Origin: Phycisphaerae bacterium
GTDB lineage: Bacteria; Planctomycetota; Phycisphaerae; UBA1845; PWPN01
DNA length: 64,000 nt
Assembly: GCA_035384605.1 (NCBI GenBank)
Contig: DAOOIV010000011.1
Location: forward strand, 16,273-80,272
Direction: 5' to 3'
Below the pieces are notes generated by a model. The model saw only the letters and a program-made list of their open reading frames with translations, was not told the origin of the DNA and made no database searches. The translations under genes and the position numbers were made by a program. Positions 1 to 8,629 of the stretch are shown here, piece after piece; position 1 is the stretch's first letter, and the number at the start of each line of letters is the position of its first letter.

Positions 1-789
1 GACGGTGACGAAGGCTTCCGAGCCCTTTTCGGTGGATGCATAGGTAAGCCTGCCGCTGTCGCCGGCGAAGGCGCTGACGCCCGTCGTTTCTTTCTCGGCG
101 TTGATGGCCGCCAGGATGGCGGCGCTGTCCGATCCGCTGGTCAGCGTGATGACGGCTGTTCCGAGCTTGCCGGTCACCTGGATGACGGCGTCACCTGACA
201 AAGCGCTTGCCAGATTATATCCGGTTGACGAATTCGAAAAGGCAAAAGCGGCCGCGGTGCTGATCGTGACGCTCAGGGATATGTTTCCCGTCACGCTCGG
301 GTTGCGGCTGTGGACCTTGATATCCTTGATCGCGTCGGCGTCATCGGTTGTGGCATTGATGCGGTTTTCACCATTAAAGATCTTCTGCCCGTTGAACTCG
401 GCGTTGTTGACCAGTCGATCGATGGCCTCGATGTTTGCATCAATCTGGGCCTGGTACGCGGCCTTTTCCTCGGTGGTCACCGTCGAGCCCTGTGCGGCCA
501 CCACGAGTCCCTCAATTTCGGCCGTCAGTTTGCCGATTTCCATCAGAGTGCTGTCTGCGACATTCAAGAATGACTGATTCCTCGTGTTAACGCTGATGGC
601 GGCGTCGACGGACGCAAGTTCGGAACGTAACGAGTTCAGGGCGATGAGCCCGGCCGGGTCATCGGCGCCACGATTGATGCGCCGGCCTGTCGAAAGCCGG
701 GCCATGGTCACGGCTCGCTCGGACTCCAGGCGGTTCATGGTGTGGAGGAGTTGATAGAGCCCCGCGTTGGAACCAATGGTCATGGACAT
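1..789 (-). CDS. Flagellin, N-terminal part (runs off the left edge)
   Basis: Flagellar filament protein, exported through the flagellar type III apparatus and polymerised outside the cell. Read on the minus strand, the first ~140 residues match the flagellin N-terminal D0/D1 helical domain: a leucine- and serine-rich start, STGRRINRGADDPAGL at about residues 32-47, then SVNTRNQSFLNVADSTLMEI and NNAEFNGQKIFNG. About 263 codons are visible before position 1 and the C-terminal D0/D1 helix is missing, so the gene continues outside the window. ATG codons exist at 789 and 783; 789 is preferred because a GGGGAAACG stretch lies just upstream. A hook-associated FlgL-type protein shares the same N-terminal domain and cannot be excluded without the C-terminus. 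No other flagellar gene is in the window. Confidence 0.85.
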   Translation of the reverse strand, partial: MSMTIGSNAGLYQLLHTMNRLESERAVTMARLSTGRRINRGADDPAGLIALNSLRSELASVDAAISVNTRNQSFLNVADSTLMEIGKLTAEIEGLVVAAQGSTVTTEEKAAYQAQIDANIEAIDRLVNNAEFNGQKIFNGENRINATTDDADAIKDIKVHSRNPSVTGNISLSVTISTAAAFAFSNSSTGYNLASALSGDAVIQVTGKLGTAVITLTSGSDSAAILAAINAEKETTGVSAFAGDSGRLTYASTEKGSEAFVTV

Positions 790-1235
790 TGCTTCGTTTC
801 CCCATTTAATGGCGCGCAAAGGGTAGCCCTGGCCGGGGCGGACCGCTTGAGCGCGCGTCGCCGTCCCCGCCGTCGCTGTCTCACCCTTCCCGGCCGGAGG
901 CGAGCGGACGTTCCGCCCGTGACCCGAGCCGGTTTTCGCGTGCACTTGTCCCGACGATCGACTTGCCGACTGTCGGCCGGCCGGTCGAAACGTCGCCCCA
1001 ACCGTAAGATATAATTTTGCGGTCCGGAATCTTTTTTTGAGGAAGGGGACTCTGGTCGTCATATCTCATTGTTGGGTAATGGGTTATGACTTCAGAAGAC
1101 CGGGGCTGCCAGAGGTCCGCATTCTCGGGTTTTTGCTAAAGTCACTTGACTTGGGAAACGAGCCGGTTCTGATCGCCCGTGGCGAGCGGGCGAGCTGGGA
1201 TGGGAGAGGGGCGTGGGCGATTGTCGGCGGTTTTT
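790..1235. other. Intergenic region between flagellin and the DUF1573-thioredoxin gene
   Basis: This gap upstream of flagellin and downstream of the thioredoxin gene should hold the flagellin promoter. I looked for a sigma-28-like box (TAAA with GCCGATAA) on the minus strand and found no convincing match. A short AT-rich stretch at about 1008-1040 is the only compositional feature. Open frames here are short and lack similarity to anything recognisable. Confidence 0.4.
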
Positions 1236-3959
1236 CTAGGTGGCTGGTTGGGATGCAGCCGGTGCTCCGCTGCCGGCCCCGGGTGTTCCTGTTAAGGGCT
1301 TGTTTTTGAGAAGAGAGTCGAGCAGGGAACGAGCCGTGCCACCCGACACCGCTCCGCCGCCGACGTAGACCGCTTCGACCTTTCCGTTACTGCCGACGAC
1401 AAAGAAGGTGGGGTAGCCTCGGACCAAGAACTGCTCGCCGATCTTGTGGTCGGGATCCATCGTCACGGGCATGGAGAGGTTCCATTCCTTGTAGGTTGCC
1501 AGCGACTGCTCTTGGGTTCTGGCTCCGCGGCCGCTTCGGGCATCCTGGTTGATGGCGATGACTTCGACGCCCTTGTCCTTAAACTCTTTGTGCAACTGCT
1601 CGACAGCGGGCATGGCGGCTTTGCAGAACCCGCACCAGGAGGCGTAAAAGGCCAGGAGTTGGACCTTGCCGTTGGCGCTGCCGATCTTGATTTCCTTGCC
1701 GTCAGGTGTCTGGGCCGACACTGACGGTGCCGGCTTGCCTGTGAGCTGCATCGCCGGGTCTCGCTGTTCTGGTTGGGTGGCGACCGGAGCAGCAGGCTGT
1801 TGCGGGAAGGCCTCGCGGTTCTTGCCTTTCAGCAGCAGATCCAGCTCGGTTCGCACGGTCGAGTCGAAAGTCGGGGCGGCTCCCACATGAGCGGCCTCAA
1901 CAATACCGCTTCGGCCAACAAGGACGAAGGTGGGGTAACCTCTGACCTTGAACTGCCGGCCGATCGCCTGCCTCGGATCCATGGTCATCGGCATGGACAG
2001 ATTCCACTCCTTGTATGTGGTCAGCGTTTGGTCCTCCGTTCTGCCTCGGGCTCCTTCGCGGCTGTCCTGGTTGATAGCAATCACCTCAATACCTTTGTTG
2101 CCGTAATCCTTGTGGATCTGCTCGACCGTGGGCATGGCTTTCTTGCAGAACCCGCACCAGGACGCATAGAAGGCCAACAGTTGGATGCGTTCGCTTCCGG
2201 CTCCGATCTTGGTTTCCTTGCCGTCGATGGTTTTCACGGTCGCCGAAGGAGCGGGGTTGCCGACGAGTTCCATGACCGGGTCGCGGCGTGCCGCCGGCTG
2301 GGTGGCGGTCGGCTGAGTTGCGGCCGGCGGCAGGGCCTCGGCGACGGCCGGCGGGAAGTCGGAGCGAGTCTTGCCTTGCAGGAGCAGGTCGATCTGCGTC
2401 GGGAGCGTGGAACCGAAGGGCACGGTGTGTCCGAAGTGGACTGCCTCGACGACTCCGGACTTGCCGATGAGAACGAATGTCGGGTGGCTCCTGACCCGGA
2501 ACCTCGGCCCGATCAACTGGTATGGATCCATAATCATGGGCATGGACAAGTTCAGTTCTTTGTAGTGGGCCAAGACCTGTTCTTCGGTACGTGGCTGCCT
2601 GCCCGTGCGCACGTCCAGGTTGATGGCCAGCACCTCAACGCCCTTATCCTTGTATCTTTTGTGGAGATCTTCAACACCGGGAAGGGCTTGCCTGCAATAG
2701 CCGCACCACGAGGTGTAGAAAGTCAGCAGCCTGACCCTGCCTGCCGGGCCGCCGATCTGAAGGGGCCGGCCGTCAAAGGTGGCGGCATTGATGACCGGCG
2801 CCGGTATTCCGATCAACTGCATGGCCGGCTGTGAATCTGACGGTGTCTCCGCAGCCTGTGGACTGAGAGTAGCCCGCTGGGCGTCGGCGAAAACGTCGGG
2901 GGGGGCGCCCGTCGGCCGCGTGGCCGTCGCAGGGCTGCGAACGGGGATCTTAATTTCCGCTTGTTCCGTGTCGTCGGTCTTCAGCGTGATGAACGTGCCT
3001 TCGGCGGGCGCCACGTAGTTCGCCGGGAACGTCAGATTGACGCGATAGTCTCTGCCGGGCTTGAGGGTGCTGACATTCACTGCAATGTTCGAGTCTGCCG
3101 AGACGGCTTCCAGCAGTCTGACGTCGTTGTTGCTGTTGTTTGTGAAAGCGATGACGCGAGTCCTCGGCCGGCTATCGACAGGGACTAACAGCATCCGCGG
3201 CTCGATGTCGAGTCGTTCGGGCACAACCGCGGTGCATGGTATCCTTACGGGAGGAATGCCCTCGATGCCGAGGTCGATCTCAATGGTCTGTTGGTTGCGC
3301 TTGCCGGGGTAAGGGGGGTTGGCGGACACCAGAAGCTGATAGGTCTTGCCGGGCGAGATCTCCTTGAGCTCCCACGTGAAGACCTGCATGGCGGGGAGCA
3401 GCCCCCGGGTCGCCAGTTTGAGCTCCTTGTCGGTCTTGTTCGTCAACATGACGGTTGTCTGTGCGCTGGCGTCAGGCCGCAACTTGTCGAAAAGCACAAA
3501 GGAGGGATTGGCCTCAAGGTGGTGCTGCATATGGACGGAGAGGGTGAGGTGGACGATCTTGTTTAGCGGGTCGTTCGTCTCGACGTCGATCGTGGTGGAG
3601 TAGTCTCCTCTGTACCGGTCGGCGTTCAGGCGGAAGAGGAAATCGGCCGAGGAGCCGGGGGCAATGGTTTTCGGGTACCCCGCCGGGGTCGTGCAGCCGC
3701 ACTTGGGCTTGACGGCCAGGATTTTCAGTTCGGCGTCACCGACGTTGCGGATGTTGAAGGCGTGCTCCAACTTGTCACCCACCCAGACTTTGCCGAAGTC
3801 GTGTTTCGGCTCGGCGATCTCGATTCTTGGTGTGCCGCCGCCGGTCGTTGCGGGCGGGACGATGCCGGGTGGTTCTTGAGCCCCAATCGCCAGGGCGCAG
3901 GTCAAAACCCAAACCGCGAGGGCTGAAATGATCGCTGATACGCAAAGAGACTTCCTCAT
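1236..3959 (-). CDS. Secreted DUF1573 protein with three tandem TlpA-like thioredoxin domains
   Basis: A 907-residue exported protein. Residues 1-27 form a signal peptide (MRKSLCVSAIISALAVWVL then an alanine-rich cleavage region). Residues ~45-135 are a DUF1573 (ASH/MSP-like) domain with the typical HDFGKVWVGDKLEHAFNIRN and KPKCGCTTP segments, followed by further beta-rich repeats to ~340. Three redoxin domains follow, each with a WCxxC centre: WCGYC near residue 419, WCGFC near 601 and WCGFC near 775, each followed by a cis-proline segment (HPTFVLIG, YPTFVLVG, YPTFFVVG). Alanine/proline/threonine linkers separate them. TlpA-like domains act as thiol-disulfide oxidoreductases outside the cytoplasm; substrates here are unknown. 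A GAAGGA site lies upstream of the start. The repeats are diverged from each other, so the triplication is old. Confidence 0.9.
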   Translation of the reverse strand: MRKSLCVSAIISALAVWVLTCALAIGAQEPPGIVPPATTGGGTPRIEIAEPKHDFGKVWVGDKLEHAFNIRNVGDAELKILAVKPKCGCTTPAGYPKTIAPGSSADFLFRLNADRYRGDYSTTIDVETNDPLNKIVHLTLSVHMQHHLEANPSFVLFDKLRPDASAQTTVMLTNKTDKELKLATRGLLPAMQVFTWELKEISPGKTYQLLVSANPPYPGKRNQQTIEIDLGIEGIPPVRIPCTAVVPERLDIEPRMLLVPVDSRPRTRVIAFTNNSNNDVRLLEAVSADSNIAVNVSTLKPGRDYRVNLTFPANYVAPAEGTFITLKTDDTEQAEIKIPVRSPATATRPTGAPPDVFADAQRATLSPQAAETPSDSQPAMQLIGIPAPVINAATFDGRPLQIGGPAGRVRLLTFYTSWCGYCRQALPGVEDLHKRYKDKGVEVLAINLDVRTGRQPRTEEQVLAHYKELNLSMPMIMDPYQLIGPRFRVRSHPTFVLIGKSGVVEAVHFGHTVPFGSTLPTQIDLLLQGKTRSDFPPAVAEALPPAATQPTATQPAARRDPVMELVGNPAPSATVKTIDGKETKIGAGSERIQLLAFYASWCGFCKKAMPTVEQIHKDYGNKGIEVIAINQDSREGARGRTEDQTLTTYKEWNLSMPMTMDPRQAIGRQFKVRGYPTFVLVGRSGIVEAAHVGAAPTFDSTVRTELDLLLKGKNREAFPQQPAAPVATQPEQRDPAMQLTGKPAPSVSAQTPDGKEIKIGSANGKVQLLAFYASWCGFCKAAMPAVEQLHKEFKDKGVEVIAINQDARSGRGARTQEQSLATYKEWNLSMPVTMDPDHKIGEQFLVRGYPTFFVVGSNGKVEAVYVGGGAVSGGTARSLLDSLLKNKPLTGTPGAGSGAPAASQPAT

Positions 3960-4145
3960 AATCGAGCGTCCTTCGTTTGAGACAAGTCCGTAGCTGTGGC
4001 TGCCCTGAACAAGGGGATGCTTGAGGGCGCGCTTCCGCCCATTATAGCGGCATTTTCGGTTCGGGAAATGCGTCCGTGACCGGTTGTCCGATAACTGGTA
4101 GGATTGTCGCCTGCAGATGGCAAGGCAGCTACCGGGTCAGGATCC

Positions 4146-5138
4146 ATGATTCGAAGCGAATCGAGTCGCGGTCCATTCGACGCAGTCCTGCTTGTGTCGT
4201 TTGGCGGACCACAAGGTCCTCAAGACGTTGGTCCTTTTTTGGACAACATACTTCGTGGCCGGCCCACCCCGCCTGGCCGCGTCGAGGCCATTATCGCCAA
4301 CTACATGCGATACAACGGGGTATCGCCGATCACCGAAATCACCCGGCGTCAGGCGGCCGGGGTGCGTCAACGTCTGGCAGACGCGGGTGTTGAGCTGCCC
4401 GTGTACGTGGGCATGCGGAACTGGCATCCCTATCTGGCGGATGTCATGGCCGAGATGAGCCGGGCGGGGGTTCGCCGGGCGATCGGCTTCATCACCGCCG
4501 CCCATCATTCGTATGCCAGTTGCGGGCAGTACAAGGAGAACGTGCGCGAGGCCCGACGACGTCTTGCGGAGCTGGGTCTTCCCGACGTCGAAGTCACGTA
4601 TGTGGAGAGTTGGTACGATCATCCTGGCTTCATCGGCACGCTGGCTCGGCAGGTTCGGGCTGCGATTGACAGGCTTGAGGCGCCGCTGCGGCCCAAGGCA
4701 AGGATCGTTTTCACGGCTCACAGTATTCCCGTTGCGATGGCCGAGAGTTGCCGTTACCGCGAGCAGTTGCAGACAACGGCCCGGATGGTTGCCGAAGATC
4801 TTGGCCGCAGAGACTGGGCGTTGGTCTACCAGAGCCGCAGCGGTCCTCCGCAGGACCCGTGGCTCGGACCGGATATCAACGATTACCTGAAGGCCGAGCA
4901 CGAAAAGGGACTTGAAGCAGTGGTGGTCTCGCCGATCGGGTTCATCTGTGATCACATCGAGGTATTGTGCGACCTGGACGTGAAGGTCGGCGACCTGTGC
5001 CGCGAGATCGGCCTGCCCATGGCTCGGGCCGAGACCGTCAATGACGATCCGATGTTCCTTGACATGATGACCGAGGTCGTGCTACGAGCCTGCAACCGCC
5101 ACAAGCGATTTCCACCACTGATGATCACATCGCGATAG
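4146..5138 (+). CDS. hemH: Ferrochelatase
   Basis: Inserts ferrous iron into the porphyrin (protoporphyrin IX or coproporphyrin III) in the last part of haem synthesis. The 330-residue product has the family start FDAVLLVSFGGPQGPQDV, the substrate-loop region YNGVSPITE, the catalytic histidine in FTAHSIP (about residue 192) and the conserved acid in SPIGFICDHIEVLCDLD (about residue 272). Length fits the ~310-350 residue bacterial family. The frame can start at a TTG at 4104, but the ATG at 4146 gives the usual short N-terminus ahead of the first strand and is preferred. The gene is transcribed divergently from the thioredoxin-domain gene and has no haem-pathway neighbours here. Confidence 0.93.
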   Translation: MIRSESSRGPFDAVLLVSFGGPQGPQDVGPFLDNILRGRPTPPGRVEAIIANYMRYNGVSPITEITRRQAAGVRQRLADAGVELPVYVGMRNWHPYLADVMAEMSRAGVRRAIGFITAAHHSYASCGQYKENVREARRRLAELGLPDVEVTYVESWYDHPGFIGTLARQVRAAIDRLEAPLRPKARIVFTAHSIPVAMAESCRYREQLQTTARMVAEDLGRRDWALVYQSRSGPPQDPWLGPDINDYLKAEHEKGLEAVVVSPIGFICDHIEVLCDLDVKVGDLCREIGLPMARAETVNDDPMFLDMMTEVVLRACNRHKRFPPLMITSR

Positions 5139-5593
5139 CAGTGTTCACCGCATGCAGGCGCTCTCCACGCGTACTCCCAGGAAATGCTTTCCACGCCCTG
5201 CCGACCGCCGGCTCGGCCATGTACGCTCCGGAGGTCAGAGCAATCAGTGATGAGACGCACCTCAAGGTGCGCGACTGAGGACGAGAAAGACGATGACCAG
5301 CAGAGCGAATGATGCCATTTGTCATACTCGCCGAATTGACATTCTCCGGCACGCAGTGAGCCTCAAACCGACAACCTCGTCGGTGATGCTTCGCCCATGC
5401 GAGGGCCGGTCCGGATCGTGTGAGGATAACCCTGGCAAGGCCGCGGGGCCAGAGCGTTTCTATGCAACAAGAATCCCCTCTTTCGCGGCAAGAAAGGAAT
5501 GGTTCGCGGGATGCGGAACAAGCGGTCGTCCACCGGTCGCATTGAGGACCTGCAGTCTTGCTCTGGCATGCCAGGAGAGACTGTAATAGTTGT
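5139..5593. other. Intergenic region with no supported feature
   Basis: No frame here encodes a recognisable protein, and I see no clear hairpin followed by a T run after hemH. An AGGAGA at about 5571-5577 lies upstream of the antitoxin gene but is 16 bases from its first ATG, so it is a poor ribosome binding site. Confidence 0.35.
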
Positions 5594-5821
5594 ATGGTTC
5601 ACATGACCAAAGCTATCTACGCAGACGGGGTCTTCAAGCCTGAGGAGAAGCTCGATTTGCCTGATCAGCAGCGGGTGCAAGTGATTATCCAGCCAATAGA
5701 AGAGCAGGCAGACACCAATCACACCGCAGCCCTGGATCGGTTCTTCGACCACGTGTCCCGTTCAGAGTTCTCTTATACGGGCCCCATGCCCACCCGCGAC
5801 GAGCTGCATGACCGCGTTTGA
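5594..5821 (+). CDS. DUF104 (AF2212-type) antitoxin-like protein
   Basis: A 75-residue acidic protein. The start, MTKAIYADGVFKPEEKLDLP, followed by QRVQVIIQPIEE, is the pattern of the DUF104/AF2212 family of small antitoxins: a beta-hairpin 'AIYENGVFKPLEKVDLPEG' type head that binds DNA, with a charged tail that engages a PIN toxin. ATG codons are at 5594 and 5603; the second gives the usual family start. Its 3' end overlaps the start of the PIN-domain reading frame by 14 bases, the normal layout of a toxin-antitoxin operon. The partner toxin is frameshifted, so this antitoxin may be a remnant or may still act on another toxin. Confidence 0.75.
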   Translation: MVHMTKAIYADGVFKPEEKLDLPDQQRVQVIIQPIEEQADTNHTAALDRFFDHVSRSEFSYTGPMPTRDELHDRV

Positions 5822-6223
5822 CACGAACGTCTTGATATACTCCTGTAACAAGGCGGATAAGGTGCGCCAGCCGATCGCGGCCCGCCTGCTCCGAGAAACC
5901 GGACCGATGGCATTCTGCTCTGGCAGGCGGCCTGCGAATTCATCGCAGCTTCCCGGAAGCTGATCGTATACGGTTTCAGCCAGGCTGAGGCATGGCAGTA
6001 TTTGCGCGAGTACCTCGGTTTCCTGAGGCTGGTTCTGCCATCGGCGCAGACGCTCGATCTTGCTCAGAGACTCCACATTGAACAAGGCTGGTCATTCTGG
6101 GGCGCTATGCTTGTTGGTGCGGCCCTGGATGCAGGCGCGAGGACGCTCTACTCAAAAGATGTCCCCGGGCGCAGGGTAGAGGGTATTGAGATCATCGATC
6201 CATTCGCCGGTTCTGTCCATTAG
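5808..6223 (+). pseudogene. PIN-domain toxin (VapC-like), frameshifted
   Basis: The frame from ATG 5808 begins MTAFDTNVLIYSCN, the N-terminal PIN motif with its first catalytic Asp, and reads to LLRETG near 5905. It then goes out of frame. The next frame (codons starting at positions equal to 2 modulo 3) carries the rest: DGILLWQAACEFIAASRKL, then a central helical region, then LYSKDVPGRRVEGIEIIDPF with the late conserved acidic residues, and a stop at 6223. The join falls at about 5903-5912, and loss of one base there explains the shift. Restored, the protein is ~138 residues, normal for a PIN toxin, a Mg-dependent RNase. It could be a true null mutation that relieves toxicity, or an assembly or sequencing error. 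Confidence 0.75.
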
Positions 6224-6308
6224 AGCCTCGCAACGGGGATGAGGAGGCAATCGCCCTGGCGAAATGCCATCCCTTGCCAAACGAGCCCTTCCCCGCGACA
6301 GTAGTGTC

Positions 6309-7715
6309 ATGCGGAGGACTCGGCGGGATTTTCTCGGGAAGACGATTCGCGGCGCGGCTTCGGTCTCGCTGGGGGGCTCGCTGTTGTCGGCCGGGGGGTG
6401 TTTTCGGAGCGAACCGCCGGACGGGCGAATCCATCTTCGCTACTGGGACAAGTGGGACGGTTTCGAAGGCGACGCCATGCGGGCGGTGGTCAAGGACTTC
6501 AACGACTCGCAGGGCGGCATTACGGTTCACTATACGCCCGTCGGGGTGATCGACCGTAAGCTGCTGGCGGCCACCTCGGGTGGCGACCCTCCGGACGTGG
6601 CGGGGTTGTGGGAGCACAATGTCACGCCCTTTGCCGAACAGGGGGCGTTGACGCCGCTCGATGAGCTCATGAGCCGCGACGGGATCGGCCGCGACCACTG
6701 GATCGCGGCGTACGTGAAGATCTGCACGCATAAGGGCATCATGTGGGCGGTGCCGACGACGCCCTTTGCCAGCGGGCTGCACTACAACGCGGCCTTATTC
6801 GAGGCGTCCGCTGATCAGCTTCGGGCCAGAGGGCTCGATCCCGGTCGCGGGCCGGCGACGCTGGCGGAGCTCGACGCCTACGCCGAGGCCCTGACCAAGT
6901 ACGATGCCTCGGGCAATCTTGTGCAATTGGGTTTTCTGCCACAGGAGCCGGGACGATTCATCTGGGCCTGGGGTTTCTGGTTTGGCGGCAAGCTGATCGG
7001 CGAGGACGACACAATCACCGCCGATGACCCGCTCAACGTGGCGGCCTATGAGTGGATCCAGAGCTACTCCCGCAAATACGGCGTTGATCGGATCAAGCGC
7101 TTCTCCAGCGGGTTCGGCAACCTGGCGTCGCCGCAGAATCCCTTTTTCTCAGGTAAGGTGGCGATGGTCCTGGACGGTGCGTGGATGCACAACTATATCC
7201 AGCAGTACGCTCCCGGCATGCGTTACGGCGTGGTGCCCTGGCCCAAGACGCCACATGGACCTGAACGCTTCAGCACCGTGGGTTGTGACATTATGGTCAT
7301 TCCGCGCGGCGTGCCGGCCGAGCGGCGCGAAGCCGCCTGGCAGTTCGTCAAGTACGTTATCTCGCAGCCGGCGATGGAGAAGCTGAACCTGGGACATCGA
7401 AAGGCGACCCCGCTGACCAAGGTGAGCGACGACTTTCTCAAGAAGCACCCGCACCGTTATCTCGATTTGTTCATCAGCCTGTCCAAGAGCAAGGGGGTGG
7501 TTTCGCCTCTGCACGTGGGCATCTGGAGCCAGTATCAGACGGAGCTTTTCGCCGCGTTCGAGCGGGTGCGGTTGCTGCAGAGCAATCCGGCGACCGGCAA
7601 GCCCTACACAGCCAGGGAGGCGCTCGATATCGTCCAGGAACGGATGACCCGGGCATACGCCCGATACAAAAGGTCGCTCTCGTTGCGTCCGCCGATCTCG
7701 GGGAGGTTGTCATGA
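6309..7715 (+). CDS. Carbohydrate ABC transporter substrate-binding lipoprotein (family 1), Tat-exported
   Basis: Extracytoplasmic solute-binding protein of a CUT1-type sugar importer. The start at 6309 gives MRRTRRDFLG, a twin-arginine motif, followed by a hydrophobic segment and a lipobox-like LSAGGC with Cys at residue 31, suggesting Tat export and lipid anchoring. The mature part shows the family 1 pattern: LRYWDKWDGFEGDAMRAVVKDF near the N-terminus, GDPPDVAGLWEHNVTPFAEQGALTPLDEL, and FFSGKVAMVLDGAWMHNYI in the middle. About 468 residues. An in-frame ATG at 6264 would add 15 residues ahead of the Tat motif and is disfavoured. The stop overlaps the next gene by 4 bases, so it is co-translated with two permeases. 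The substrate cannot be told from sequence. Confidence 0.9.
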   Translation: MRRTRRDFLGKTIRGAASVSLGGSLLSAGGCFRSEPPDGRIHLRYWDKWDGFEGDAMRAVVKDFNDSQGGITVHYTPVGVIDRKLLAATSGGDPPDVAGLWEHNVTPFAEQGALTPLDELMSRDGIGRDHWIAAYVKICTHKGIMWAVPTTPFASGLHYNAALFEASADQLRARGLDPGRGPATLAELDAYAEALTKYDASGNLVQLGFLPQEPGRFIWAWGFWFGGKLIGEDDTITADDPLNVAAYEWIQSYSRKYGVDRIKRFSSGFGNLASPQNPFFSGKVAMVLDGAWMHNYIQQYAPGMRYGVVPWPKTPHGPERFSTVGCDIMVIPRGVPAERREAAWQFVKYVISQPAMEKLNLGHRKATPLTKVSDDFLKKHPHRYLDLFISLSKSKGVVSPLHVGIWSQYQTELFAAFERVRLLQSNPATGKPYTAREALDIVQERMTRAYARYKRSLSLRPPISGRLS

Positions 7716-8623
7716 CCCGCGCAGACCGGCGACATCTTGTCAACGGGATTCTTTTCGCCTCACCGTGGCTGATCGGCCTGAGTGTTTTCCTTGCGTATCC
7801 GATCCTTTCGTCGCTGTACTACAGTTTTTGCGATTACTCGACGCTGCGACCGGCCGTCTGGGTGGGGTTGCAGAACTATCAGGATCTCGGTCAGGATGCG
7901 GTGATGTTCAAGTCATTGCGGAACACGCTGGTTTTCGGGGCCATTGCGTTGCCCGGGAGCCTGACGGCGGCTCTGATGCTGGCCCTGCTGCTGAATTCGG
8001 GCGTGCGCGGGTTGCCGATCTTCAGGACGATCTTTTACTTGCCGTGCCTCGTGCCGGCCGTGGCTTCAGCCATGTTGTGGTTGTGGGTGCTCAACGGGGA
8101 TTTCGGCATTCTCAATTATGCCCTGGGAGCTCTGCTTGGGCCGCTTGGTCTGCGGCCGCCCACTTGGCTGGCCGATCCGCTGTGGGCCAAACCGGCATTG
8201 GCGATTATGAGCATCTGGGGCTGCGGTGGGACGATGGTGATCTATCTGGCGGGTTTGCAGGACGTGCCCGCCGAACTGTACGAAGCGGCGGAGATCGACG
8301 GGGCCGGCTGGTGGCGGAGACTGTTTCACGTCACATTGCCTTGCCTGTCGCCGGTGATCTATTTCACGCTGATCATCGGAATCATCGCCGTCCTGCAGGT
8401 TTTCACGCCGGCGTACATCATGGGCGGCGGCCCGCAGGGTGGAACCCAGGGCCAGCCGGCGCAGTCGACCTTGTTCTACGCCCTGTACATGTGGGCCCAG
8501 GCGTTCGAGTGGCTTCGGATGGGCTATGGTTGCGCGATGGCATGGATTCTGTTTGTCATCATCCTGGTGTTGACGCTCATCGCCCACCGGACGGCCGGCA
8601 AGCGGGTGACGTATGTTGGGTGA
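7712..8623 (+). CDS. Sugar ABC transporter permease, MalF/UgpA type
   Basis: Inner-membrane permease of the CUT1 importer. The 303-residue product has six predicted membrane segments, beginning GILFASPWLIGLSVFLAYPILSS, and the EAA loop that contacts the ATPase (LYEAAEIDGAGWWRRLFHVTLP). It overlaps the binding-protein gene by 4 bases (ATGA) and abuts the second permease gene. In this gene order, binding protein, MalF-like, MalG-like, an ATPase is usually encoded elsewhere and shared between importers; none follows here. Confidence 0.9.
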   Translation: MTRADRRHLVNGILFASPWLIGLSVFLAYPILSSLYYSFCDYSTLRPAVWVGLQNYQDLGQDAVMFKSLRNTLVFGAIALPGSLTAALMLALLLNSGVRGLPIFRTIFYLPCLVPAVASAMLWLWVLNGDFGILNYALGALLGPLGLRPPTWLADPLWAKPALAIMSIWGCGGTMVIYLAGLQDVPAELYEAAEIDGAGWWRRLFHVTLPCLSPVIYFTLIIGIIAVLQVFTPAYIMGGGPQGGTQGQPAQSTLFYALYMWAQAFEWLRMGYGCAMAWILFVIILVLTLIAHRTAGKRVTYVG

Positions 8624-8629
8624 GTGCTG

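Noticed and set aside
1773..2834. A 353-codon rightward frame within the thioredoxin gene
   Set aside because: Antisense to three WCxxC domains; composition dominated by arginine, histidine and glycine typical of a shadow frame in GC-rich DNA.
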